From assembly GCF_000224145.3 (NCBI RefSeq), contig NW_004190439.2, positions 1 to 64,000 on the forward strand: 64,000 bases of DNA. The letters run 5' to 3'. The notes beneath the pieces are model-generated. The model saw nothing but the letters and a program-made list of their open reading frames with translations, ran no database searches and was not told where the DNA came from. The position numbers and the translations under genes are program-made. Below are positions 12,464 through 23,135 of the stretch, in pieces (within the stretch, counting starts at the first letter, position 1; each line of letters starts with the position of its first letter). The stretch is from Ciona intestinalis. Its lineage: Eukaryota; Chordata; Ascidiacea; Phlebobranchia; Cionidae.

Positions 12464-12668
12464 ATTTTGCTTTGTTAGGGTGTGTGTTGTAACTGTTCAT
12501 GGATAATTAAATCAGCTCCAGTAGAACTCCTATCTTAAATACCCCGCATAGATCTGCTAGTGGCGAAGAAACAATTGCCGCCATCACATTAAATTTTGCT
12601 TTGTTAGTGTGTGTTGTAACTATTCATGGATAATTAAATCAGCTCCCGTAGTACTCCTATCTTAAATG
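12413..12668. repeat. 128-bp tandem duplication inside the hAT element
   Basis: The segment beginning ACCCCGCATAGATCTGCTAG and ending with CTCCTATCTTAAAT is present twice in a row (about 12413-12540 and 12541-12667) with a handful of differences. It covers the end of the transposase remnant and its 3' flank. Confidence 0.75.
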
Positions 12669-15600
12669 ACTATGTGCTTTTTAAGTAAAGTTGAGATTTT
12701 TGATAGAGTTTTGGTACGTATCAAGGTCATAAAACCTTGAAGCGGTACGCGGTAAGAACAATGTTGAGAACCACTGGTTTAATGGATGGTGCAAATCTAA
12801 ACACAAGTAAGCGTCAATTAGCACTTACCTTGGGTGAAGATTTAAAATTCCAGGTGAAGATTTAAAAATTCAAGACAATGAAATCTGCATTAAAGAGAGT
12901 TTTTGGGAATACAACACCTGCGGAAGCAACTCCCAATACACCAGTCGACTAATGGAAAGAAGGAAGACTGGAATGAAGAAAGAAACAACACCGAAAAAGA
13001 TGAAACTACGAAACAAGTTCGGCTACATCACCCGATGTGGCAATATGCGACTCAAAAATGCATTGGGCCCCAACATGTCCGCACAGAGAGCAAGTCATGT
13101 CTACGGAAATGGAGCCGCAAAATGTCGCCATCAGTCTACAGGTGAATAATGAGAAGATGGAGGTATTATCAAATGAAGCTGATGGACATGCTGTTGTTGA
13201 TACAGCTTGTACAAAGACGGTATGTGGACAAAACCGGTTTAGAAAATATTTTGCATCTTAAATGAAACTGCTTTTGTTTTTGGGGATGGTAGAAAGGTTT
13301 TTTCCCATAAAGCAGCACGTATACCAGCTTGCATTGCGGGTGGTAAATGCACAATTGATACTGAAGTTGTTGCCGGAAACATTCCTCTACTTTTTAGCAA
13401 AACTTCCCTAAAGAAAGCAGAAACTCAAATTGATTTAAAAAACGATAAAGTCAAAAAATCAAGTTAAAATTATTCAAGTAAAACTGCTTTTGTTTTTGGT
13501 GATGGTAGAAAGGTTTTTTCCCATAAAGCAGCAACACGTATACCAGCTTGCATTGCGGGTGGTAAATGCACAATTGATACTGAAGTTGTTGCCGGAAACA
13601 TTCAGCAAAACTTCCCTAAAGAAAGCAGAAACTCAAATTGATTTAAAAAACGATAAAGTCAAAATGTTTGGGCATGATGTAAAGGTTATAATTACAGGAA
13701 GTGGACATTATTGTGTTGGTATTTATTCAGGTCAACCTGTAAGAAGTAAAGAGTATGTGAACTTATTACTTCTTGATGAACATCAATCAACTCAACTGAA
13801 TCTTAAAGTAAACCTTCATAAAATTACATAAACAATTCGATTGAAAACTTAAATAGACTTTTGCAAAGAGCCAGTATGTTACCTTCAAAGTATCACGAAA
13901 TAATTGCGGATGTCGTATCTAACTGTAGTGTGTGTAAGGTGCACAAAAAAGGACATTTGTAAGTTTATAGGACATTTGTAAGTTTATCATAGAGTGAAAA
14001 CTGTAAGTTTATCATGGAGTAAAAACTTTAATGGTTGTGTTTCTATGGATTTACATCAGTTAGAACCCAATTTGTGGTATTTTCATATTATTGATATGTT
14101 TAGTCGTTTTAATGCATGTATTATTACTTCCAAAATGTCTCCAGTGTTATCGTTAAATGTTTCTCAAAAAACTGAGTAAGTCTTTTTGGGGCACCACAAA
14201 GAGTATTAACTGATAATGGGCGTGAATTTGACAATTCTGAGTTTCGTGAATTGTGTAGAAAATTTAATATTTCTGTTTTAATTACTCTTGCGTACTCTCC
14301 GTGGAGTAATGGTGTACGTGAAAGACAAAATCATTATCCGTAAAGTCAAATATGACGAAAGTTGTGACTGGACAACAGCCGTAGTCTTGGGCTTTCAGTG
14401 CAAAGGATGCACGGATTAACCATACCGGTTATAGTCCGTCTCAACTAGTTTTTGGTTAAAATATTTCCTTGCCCTCTGTGCTTCTTGATAACAGCTCCAA
14501 TCCAAGTGAACCAACAGAAGGCAGAGACCTAACAATGCATTTAAATGCACTACACGCAGCTAGAAGAGCTTACATGGCAGGAGACATCGGACAAGATCAA
14601 GCGAGCTGTTCGAAAACAAACCAGAAGAGGACCAGAGAATATTATTTAGTCGGTCAACTGGTCTACTACAAAAGAAATTAGTCGAGAATTTGGAGAGGAC
14701 CAGCAAAGGTTTTGGTGCAAGATGGCCCCTGTTGATTTTCTGCGGCACGGTGGTCAGTTCCTCCGTGTCCATGTGTGTAGACTTGAACTTGCCAATGAAG
14801 AAAGGTCCTCAAATATGAATGGGGGGAATCAAAACAAGCCGGTTACACAAGACACACGCGAGGAATCGTGTTCAGAGTCCGATTATGAGATTTCTTCCCC
14901 ATCGAGGGACAATTTATCAGAAGAACCTCATTATGAAATAAGGGATTCCTCTGATGAAGGTCTGAGAAGTGCAATTTTACCTCCTGCTCCTTCTAAGAAT
15001 CCTCCCAGGCTAAATATAGCAAAACTAAACAAACAGCAAGTTCTTTCGTTTAAAAAGGAGTTCAACACACTGCAACTGTTTTAAGCCGTGCAGGAAAAGC
15101 AACGGGTAAATAAAACCTGTTATAATATTCTTTATGAATACCTCCTGAATTATAAAGGGGCAAGACTTGGGTAGATTTCAATAAAATGGAAAATGTTACT
15201 AGTGGGACTCTTACCAATACAGAGAATGTTGAAACCAGAGTGACAGAAGAAGTGTTTCAAATCAATGATGTTTCTTTTGATCAAGCAAAAAAGGCAGAAC
15301 TAAATTCTTGGAAAGAAAACAAAGTTTATACTGAAGTCCCAATTTCCGAATTTAAATGCAAAATCATCTCCATACGATCGCTGTATACGTTAAAAGATGT
15401 CAATGGTTCCTTTTGCAAAAACTCTCTTCGTAGCATTGATATCAAGACTGCGTTTCTTCAAGGTGAAAGCATGGATCGGAATATTTACCTTCGTCCTCCG
15501 AGTGAAGCAAATTGTAAAGATGGTGTGTTATAGAAGCTGGAAAAGTGTGTTGGTTTAGCGTGTAGCGATCGACGTGTAAAAGCGGTAGGTTTAACTTTAA

Positions 15601-16234
15601 TTCACCCCAAATTTACTGAGATCTTTAGATTGAATAGTAAACATGCTTGTACCACAGTTAACATATGCCGTGTGTAACCTATTGTACTTACGTCTTAATC
15701 AGTAAGCGGTGTCACAATTTCCTGTTCGTGTGTGTATGTTAGGAAACGCCTGTCCACGTCTACTACGGACCCTTTAATCTCGTGGACAAGCGAGTTGGGT
15801 GAGTTTCGCAATATCGCCTTTTTTCTTCTGTGTGTTTCTGCCACGTAGTGGAGCTTGTTTTAAGGACCTGTTTTGTATGAATCGCACTCTTTCTCGCCTT
15901 ATCTTCGTTGTGTGAACACTCGAGTTGGGTGGGTTTCGCAATATCGCCTTTTTTCTTCTGTGTGTTTCTGCCACGTCGTGGAGCTTGTTTTAAGGACCTG
16001 GGGGGACATACTCGTCACAGTGCGTAAAAGTTGTTCGTAAGCGTAACGCACTCCATAGTCTACGCACTCGTAACGCAATCACTCTTCGTTAAAAAAATCG
16101 GGATACTCGTTACAGTGCGTTAGGAGTGCGCAGACAAACGAGGGCAACGTAAGAAAAAAGTAGTTTTGCGTAGGATTTTTGACGTTTTACTATAGTAACG
16201 TCACAAGACTCATAATACAGTGTAAAATATTAAA

Positions 16235-16495
16235 ATGGCGGGACGTACAAGATCGGCAAAATGGACTGAGGATGAAATGACAGTTTAGTAAACTCCGTGG
16301 AAAAGAATGCAAGAGTAGCATTAGGTTCGTTTTCAGATCGCATTACTTACCAAGATAAGAACCTTCTTTGGAAAACGATAACAGGACAGCATCTGCGAAA
16401 CATTACAACTCTGCACAAGTATGCTTGCAACTCCTGTACCGACGCCTCCTCAACTATTAGAATTGGTTCCCGACTCTCCTCCTGTTGAAATGCCC
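16235..16495 (+). pseudogene. Harbinger Myb/SANT-like accessory protein remnant
   Basis: An ATG at 16235 opens MAGRTRSAKWTEDEM, like the trihelix/SANT-type DNA-binding partner encoded by PIF/Harbinger elements. An in-frame stop follows after 17 codons. The next readable piece (16297-16488) carries VALGSFSDRITYQDKNLLWKTI and then loses similarity. It is too short for the usual protein and non-functional. The family is inferred from position and the KWTEDE motif. Confidence 0.5.
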
Positions 16496-17059
16496 CTCAC
16501 ATTTACTGAAATGAGCCCGTCAGCTCATTTGAAGAGCCACCAGCAAAGCGACAGAGAAGGGGAACCAAGCAAACCGACGTGCAAATAGTTGACTTGCAGA
16601 AGTCTATATTGGATCAAATCACAACAATCTCTTCCACTCTTGTTGAAATTAAAAACATTCAACAACAACGCCTTTAAGTTTTTAACTATTAGGGTAACAG
16701 AGTCTACGTCATTAACTATTAGGGTAACAGAGTCTACGTCATGTCGTGACGACAACATTTTTACGACGCAGAGACACAATAAAAATGACCTCGTCCACCA
16801 ACAGAGCAGCATTTTCTTGGGTTTCGGGAGGCATTGGAACTCCTCTGCGGCGACAGATATTGTGCAATATACAAAACATGCCATCGTAATTTGACAAGCC
16901 TTCTTAGGAGTGTAACACAGTCTGCCACCAGAGTGATCAATAATTCGCCATCGTTGTTTTAGGATTCCAATGACCTAAATTCAAGAAATATTTAAGTTTT
17001 ACATACTTAAAAATTGAAGAACATTTAAAACCTACTTTTCCACCAATGATCGTGTTTTC

Positions 17060-17871
17060 TTATGCGCGTTGTTGAACCGTTTCTGTGCTCCAGTTGACGG
17101 TTTACCAAAAGGTGTCATTAGCCAACTTTTAATGGGTATCCGCTGTCCCCCAAAAGAACACCACGACCAAATTCAGTTGCCTCAAAACGTCGGAATACTC
17201 CGCAGTTTTTTAAAATAATCGTGTGTGCTTCCCGGCCATCTTGCAACAATATCGCGAAACACGTAATCGGCATCACATATAGCCTGACAAAGAATTATTC
17301 GTCAAGACCTATAAATGATTTGAAAAAAAGTAACTCTTACCTGCACATTGATGGAATGAAAACCTTTTCGATTCACGTATAAATGCTCGTTTTGACTCGG
17401 TGCTATGATCGGAATATGAGTCCCGTCAATGCAACCAACAACTGACGGGAAATGAGAAAGTTGATAAAACTGTTGCTTGTTTTGCATTTGCTCATTTCAG
17501 TCTGGCATATTTGCTCATATTTCTGTCTGGCATATATATATGATCATTCGCCATGCCGCACAAACTCTCAAGGAATTTTGTAAATACTCGACTGACCGTC
17601 GGTTGAGTAACATTAACGTAATCTTTGCTTGAAAACTACCTGACGCCAACAATTTTAAGGCAATGAGGACTTCCTGTTCAACACTGAGTGTGGTGGAAAT
17701 CATTCGTTTTTTCTTCATGTCTTCCCGTACCATATCACATACCTCCAAAATTGCATCTTTTGACATTCTATATTCCGCAATAAGTTTACTATCTGCCAAC
17801 AATAGAGGGTTTCGTCTTTCTGGGTACCTCTGTGATCCCCTTGCTCTTACAAAACCAGTGTAAGCCGCCAT
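17060..17871 (-). pseudogene. Harbinger (HARBI1-like) DDE transposase remnant
   Basis: The first exon-like ORF starts at 17871 on the minus strand with MAAYTGFVRARGSQRYPERRNP and continues through the helix-rich N-terminal block. Farther on, VVGCIDGTHIPIIAPS (about 17440-17400) contains the first catalytic Asp of the HARBI1/PIF nuclease. At about 17130, GDSGYP marks the region of the second Asp. The frame is lost between these blocks at least twice, and the C-terminal part is not readable. It lies opposite the Myb/SANT-like remnant inside the same TIRs. Confidence 0.8.
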
Positions 17872-20800
17872 ATTTTACCAAATAACACTGTTCGTAGTTT
17901 TTTACGCAACCTCCCGACATTGCGCAGAACTACGCACTGTGTTTTTTCCTACGCACAGCAGATAGTCTGACGTGTATACCGATTTTTTTAGCGCAATGCG
18001 TAGGCGGCTACGCATTCGCTCGAGTTTACGCAATGTGACGAGTATGTCCTCCCTGTTTTGTATGAGTCGCCCTCTTTCTCGCCTTATCTTCGTTGTGTGA
18101 ACACTTCATCGTTGTGTCGTAATAAAGGAGTCCATAAATGTTGGGGAGCTGGGTGCTTAATAAAGGAGTCCATGAGTGTTGGGGAGCTGGGTGGTAGGTC
18201 CTAATCGTGACGAGATAGATAAGAAGGTACAAGAAACGAGCACGCGAGGAGAGCATTATCATTGACCACCCCCTACACTGGACACGACCTTCCGAGGACA
18301 CAACGGTGAAGCACTTTGTATATATTTTGCATGCTAAAATATAGTATTTATATTACTTTATTTGGATTATTTAGTTATTATGGCCCAAATTTTTTCTTTT
18401 CTTAAATTCCCTAAATCCAAGTCGATTAAACATTCTACTCCATTAAAATTTGAAGAGCCTTTTACCCTTTTGCCGCAACTTCCCAGTAGAACAAATCCGC
18501 TTAGAGATGTGATACTTATGTTAATGGTGATTCTTTTGGTGGCGCACCTTTTGGTAACTTATTACACGCGCGCGAACAACCCACCCAAGTCGGCGAGCAT
18601 TCCGCGAAACCATCCGGTGCTAGCGCAGACTTAGCCACGTGCGGCACAAGCAACCAACAGTTAGAGAGATTGTCCCATAACGACCTAAAACCTAAACTCC
18701 CTACTTTTTGGCTCTCCTCCGTGCGTCTCTGGTTAAGCACGGTTGAAACTATTTTTGACGCTAACCTCGTTTTTAGTGAGCATATTCGTTTTACGCATGC
18801 CATTTCGGCCCTCTCGGTCCTCTGAGCAAGTTAAACGAGTGGGGTATTTTATCATGGACCGTAAAGTTGACTATCCATATACCAGTCTTAAAACGGCGTT
18901 ACTTAAGCTTTTTATGAGTTTAACGAGGTGCGGCAGAGTTTTAACAAACTTTTTCACGAAACGCGCTTGAACGGTCGGCGGCCGAGTGAACTGTTGAGCG
19001 AGATGAAATCTTTGTTAAGCAGCCACCGGTGATTATGGCGTCGTAGCTGAAAGTCTATTAAAAAAATTGTTTGTAGAACGTCTGCCGGACGGCGTTAGAC
19101 GCACCTTGGATCTCGAATACGCGCAGTCAAGTTTGAAAACTCTTGCCTCTAAAGCTGAGGACAATCTACAGTCGCCTAATTCTTTTGCCAGTTCGTCGAC
19201 CCCCGTAACCGACAGTACTGATACGCCTAACTCAGTTAGTTCTCAGATGCTCATCAACGATAATTTTGAGCGACGTATTCCATCGGTTGTCTGACGCGGT
19301 TCAATCCTTTGCCAATTCACCCAGTAGCAACTCGCCATCCCGTCAGGATCAATTCACCCAGTAGCAACTCGCCATCCCGTCAGGATATACCAGCTTTCAG
19401 TGGTTCTGGTCAGCGCACTAATATGTTAATTCTCCGTTTCCCATTGGTTCGGTTCCACCCAGTTCTACGGCTCGTTTTCATCCCCGCCCCAGGTTTAATC
19501 CCGGTCATCCTCGCTCAAACTCCTGGCAACCCCACCGTTTTGATCAAAATCAGTCTTTTCGTCCGCGGTATCAGGTTAACCGTAATTTTCCTCCGTCGGA
19601 TCTTTGCATTTATCACGCTCGGTATGGGTCGGACGCTTATAATTGTGTTGAGCCATGCAGTTGGCACGATCGTTCAAAAAACGGGCAAGGTCCTTCACGT
19701 GTTCGGTGAAGCGTGTTAATCGGACTTTTAATAAATCGCCATACATTCACCGTCTCTGATAAACGTCTGAATTTGTGTCTTTTTATGCGATTCCGGGAGT
19801 ACTGTAAGCATTATTCCGTTGTGGTATGCGCCTCGTTTTTATCCACAGCAGTTTCTACGGTTACAAGGCGTTTCTGGTAAGAAGACCTTTCGCGCTTTTG
19901 GTCGTATCAAGCTTGTTTTGAATTTTAATTTGGGTCGCTCATTTGTCTGGACCTTTCATATATCTCTGATATTAAACATGCGATCTTGGGCGCCGACTTC
20001 CTTAGTTACTATTGCCTTGCAGGTTGACGTGTATGGTAAACGTTTGGTTTCGTTTGCCGTTGTGTATTACGATCCCATTCGGAAGCGAATGAAAAGCCCG
20101 ATGGGGATTCTTAGCAAATGTGATGTTCATCGCGGGTTCTGTAACGGTCGGTACACGTACATATGTCTGGAAGGTGCCCAAGCTCATTGATTGTCCCAAT
20201 ACTAAACCTATGGGCACCGATCTCATTACCCTTCACTTTAGTAAATCCTCCCGTCCTTATCGCCTAGAAATTCGCGATTTGGGCCTCAGCATGCATACCC
20301 AATCTTCTTGCCCACCAAACACTTTATGGCCTGTTATTCCAAAGACGCTTTGTGGTGACTCGGCTGGTCTCACCATCGTTCCTCTTAACTGCTCTTCAGC
20401 CTCCTTAATGCGTAGTAGTCCTGTTGATAAGATGATCGCATCCAACTCCGCCTCAAATTTCGTGAGGTCTGACCCAACTGCCAATATGATTAACGAGGCT
20501 TCAGACACGACGGCTGAAAGTGTATTCGCAACATGACGGCTGACGTACATTATCTTAAATGCACCTTACAATCCCTTCTGTCCACATTATACATGCTTGT
20601 CTCTCGTCAGTATCCTGGAGAGATTCTGAGTAAAATCTTAGGAGGACAGCGCGCCGTTATCACGGTTGGTGATCTTATGACCGAGATTACATGTGAAAAG
20701 ATTAACGGATCTATCATGCATTCTCTTAAAAGCATGGAAAACTCTTTGCCACTCGTCCTCTTATTCGATACAGAGATTCGTCCGGCAAACTTCGAGTAGG

Positions 20801-21570
20801 CCAACTCTACCGGAATGGATTAGTTTATGCTGCCGTTAAGTTTGTCGAAAATTATTCACCAAGCCGGGTGATGTCCTTTAAAATCCTGGATTTCTTTTAT
20901 GTTTTTGAGAATTACACTCTTTCGCACGTAGACCCAAAAATTAACTACGTCACTCCATCTCTTACTCCAGTCAATTTCCAACACAAAACACTCGATTATG
21001 GATCCTTGATGGATAAATTTTCCAAATCTTCGAATGGTTTTGAAGACTTGAACTCCATGTTAGCCACACTTTTAGTCAGGCCAAACTGACGCATGACAAA
21101 TTTTACCACTACCTTGACTCTAACTCCAATCCTTCCATTAGCGCTGACATGGAATACGTCTCTAGAACGTTAGATGCCTCCGCCCAAAACATTTTCCTTA
21201 ATGTAATTAGCTCCATCACTTCACCCTTTTGCGTGGTCATGGTTGCGTTAACACTCGCGTGTTTTGGGGGAATTTTCCTGACTATTTGGGTTGTTAAAAT
21301 TTACGGAGCGTCCATTATTTCTTCTGCCAGGGGCAAATTTATTGACGTTCCCTTAGGAAATGATAATGACCCTGGTAGTGATGATAACATGCGACTTAGT
21401 GATCTTTCGCGGGAACGTCAACCAAAACACAAAGCCTAGGTATCATACTTTTGTCACAATGACTATCATTGTTATATATGCATATTTTTTTTCTTTCAAC
21501 AATTTACTCATGTCGTCCTCACCATTCTCCCTGTTACCGTTGCGTTTGACCGTTGTTTGTCCGTAAAGTG

Positions 21571-21968
21571 TTAAAGTAAATATATGTATATGTTTACCTA
21601 AAGAGAATTAGTATAATTGGTCCCGTATTTACGTATACATTAACTTTTTTATTGCAATATATTCAATCTAAGACTTCAGTATACTCTCACCATATTCGTA
21701 TTTTTAGACATATTTAGCAAGTAACACCGAGACGCTACATATAGACCACCAAAACCTGAAACAACTGCGCGATACAACCAACCTAATTATTCCTCGCGAA
21801 CTACGACAATTATGTCAGTTCACTGCAAACGCATACCAAATACCAAAGTATAAATTACCGGCATCAGCTTAATGTACAGCAACAAAAATATCTATACCAC
21901 GTGATCATTACGATATTGCTATGCCAGAAAATGTCATGAGGAACAATTCGCGCTGATTGCAAATATAA
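21571..21968. other. Non-coding stretch between the envelope remnant and a direct repeat
   Basis: It is AT-rich with no supported gene. It may include the lost 3' flank of the envelope-bearing fossil, but no sequence matching its 5' LTR is found here. Confidence 0.5.
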
Positions 21969-22811
21969 GAAAGACCGCCAACTCCGTCCCCATTTCGCTT
22001 GGTCTCCATTGTAAAAGATAGGCGCATGGTAGTTTAAGGAAGTTTTAGCTGTTTATTTCAAAATCTACACCAACTGTTCAAGTTTATTAGGCCAGTTTAG
22101 TTATTTGGTGGGTTAACGCTTACAGTTTACCACTTTTTAGGAAATTTAATTATTTAATAATTTTAATTAAAAATCTTCAAGCAAACGGTTTGTTAGAAGT
22201 ATTTGTATATTAGAAAATAGTTGTTGGACCCTATAACTGTGAATCAAGTCAAAAAATGAAGAAAAACTACATAAAACGCCCTCGAATCCATTGACTACAA
22301 TAGTAAACGGGAACGACCCGCAAAAGCGAGAGAGTGTATCATCGTGCTCTCTCCTTTGCCGACATTGGAGATGCGTAACTACCCAAAACCGTGATATATT
22401 CTTTTATTCACGTGACCTCCAACTCCGTCCCCATTTCGCTTGGTCTCCATTGTAAAAGATAGGCGCATAGTATTTTTCGCGGGTTTTAGCTGTTTTTTTC
22501 AAAAACTACACCAACTAATCAAGTTTATTAAGCCAGTTTAATTATTTAGTAGGTTAACGCTTACAGTTTACCACTTGTTTAGAAAATTTATTTATTTAAT
22601 AAATTTAATTAAAAATCTTTTAACAAACGGTTTGTTTAAAATATATATTTTAGAAAATAGTGTTGTTTTACTCTATAACTTTAAATTAAGTGAAAAAACT
22701 TTAATTAAGTGGAAAAAAACGAAGAAATCCATTGATTACAATAGTAAATGGGAACGACCCACGAAAGAGAGAGAGTGTATCACCTCTCTCCTTTGCCGAC
22801 ATTGGAGATTT
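21969..22811. repeat. Pair of ~390-bp direct repeats
   Basis: The segment starting CCAACTCCGTCCCCATTTCGC (21969) and ending CTTTGCCGACATTGGAGAT (about 22371) recurs at about 22427-22811, with small indels and scattered substitutions. The copies are separated by about 55 bp. Neither matches the LTRs seen in the window and no coding potential is seen. They could be two copies of an unrecognised short element or a tandem duplication. Confidence 0.7.
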
Positions 22812-22819
22812 TTTTCTGT

Positions 22820-22884
22820 GGTGTGACCTTGTTGGTCATTTATTCTAAACATGTGCTTGTGTTGCGGTACTCTTAAAAATTAAC
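22820..22884 (+). repeat. Copia LTR fragment
   Basis: GTGACCTTGTTGGTCATTTATTC followed by ATGTGCTTGTGTTG matches the last third of the 206-bp Copia LTR. The fragment then passes into AT-rich satellite. Confidence 0.65.
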
Positions 22885-23010
22885 AAGTACAATTACTTTT
22901 TTAATGCAAAAAAAACAAAAAAACATTTTTTTTTATGAAAATGTTTTAATTAAAACTGTACAACTGTTTTAAACAATAAAATAATAAAATTTTATTTTTA
23001 CAACAATTGT
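22885..23010. repeat. AT-rich satellite, block 4
   Basis: It contains TTTTAATTAAAACTGTACAACTG and the ACAACAATT block of the same satellite as at 6882-8902. It ends at an assembly gap. Confidence 0.65.
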
Positions 23011-23135
23011 NNNNNNNNNNNNNNNNNNNNNNNNNNNNNNNNNNNNNNNNNNNNNNNNNNNNNNNNNNNNNNNNNNNNNNNNNNNNNNNNNNNNNNNNNN
23101 NNNNNNNNNNNNNNNNNNNNNNNNNNNNNNNNNNN
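23011..23135. other. Assembly gap (125 N)
   Basis: A run of N. The true length is unknown. Confidence 1.

Larger units (their letters stand above)
9663..12776 (+). mobile_element. hAT-superfamily DNA transposon (ZBED5/Charlie-like), degenerate
   Basis: The left end reads CAGTGTTTCTCAACCTGTGG and the right end, reverse-complemented, CAGTGGTTCTCAACATTGTT, a typical hAT terminal inverted repeat. Flanking 8-mers GTTTAAAC (9655-9662) and GTTTAATG (12777-12784) agree at 6 of 8 positions, fitting an 8-bp target duplication inside Copia gag. The left terminus with about 50 bp of adjoining sequence is present twice (9529-9608 and 9610-9690), a local duplication at the junction. The element encodes a BED-finger transposase, now defective, and contains a nested 1.1-kb element. 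An AT-rich stretch with no other gene follows the C-terminal coding remnant. Confidence 0.85.
8903..15560 (+). mobile_element. Ty1/Copia-type element fossil (copy A) carrying nested insertions
   Basis: A 206-bp LTR (8903-9108; TGTTAAG...CTTAACA) is followed directly by a 16-base perfect primer-binding site for initiator tRNA-Met (9109-9124). Gag starts at about 9167 (MAQSKRSPPKYTEGDCYVQW). Further right lie a protease remnant with a DTACTKTVCG motif (about 13200), integrase zinc and core remnants (13880-14340) and a Copia-type reverse-transcriptase start (15186-15558). A hAT transposon sits in gag (9663-12776). At 15561 the element is cut by the LTR of an envelope-bearing element. It is clearly broken, with many breaks. 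It is related to fragments at 23136-25169 and 31235-31792. Confidence 0.85.
16001..18052 (-). mobile_element. PIF/Harbinger DNA transposon, degenerate
   Basis: Its ends are GGGGGACATACTCGTCACAGTGCGTAAAA (left) and, reverse-complemented, GGAGGACATACTCGTCACATTGCGTAAAC (right), inverted repeats with few mismatches. The direct 3-mer CTG flanks it (15998-16000 and 18053-18055), the target-site length of PIF/Harbinger. The uninterrupted target sequence (GGACCTGTTTTGTATGA) is present at about 15865-15885 in the neighbouring LTR unit, which proves the insertion point. It encodes a minus-strand nuclease remnant and a plus-strand Myb/SANT-like remnant, the two-gene layout of the family. A 30-bp unit is duplicated at 16680-16740. 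Confidence 0.9.
15561..18277 (+). repeat. 5' LTR of the envelope-bearing fossil, split by a Harbinger element
   Basis: The LTR is about 660 bp long without the inserted 2052-bp transposon. Its first 45 bases resemble the start of the solo LTR at 44040-44564 read on the minus strand. Its AATAAAGGAGTC...GAGCTGGGTG block and GACCACCCCCTACA end match that LTR too. Inside, a roughly 140-bp unit (15773-15911) is followed by a second copy, which is the one split by the Harbinger. Another short unit is repeated around 18120-18190. Confidence 0.65.
15561..21570 (+). mobile_element. Envelope-bearing Ty3-like (errantivirus-type) element fossil
   Basis: A long 5' LTR (15561-18277, split by a Harbinger transposon) starts TGTAGCG and ends CCCTACA. 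It is followed one base later by a TGG-starting primer site. Downstream lie a Gag region (about 18380-19720, including LPTFW and a C-terminal HARYGSDAYNC-type block), a protease-like remnant (about 19750-20060), and an envelope-like region (20120-21439) ending in a hydrophobic membrane segment (residues FCVVMVALTLACFGGIF) with a short cytoplasmic tail. Reverse transcriptase and integrase are not recognised, and no 3' LTR is seen. It is broken, with many breaks. A related solo LTR lies at 44040-44564. Confidence 0.65.

Noticed and set aside
21969-22811. The ~390-bp repeat pair as the 3' LTR of the envelope-bearing fossil
   Set aside because: Neither copy shares the TGTAGCG start or the CCCCCTACA end of the 5' LTR.
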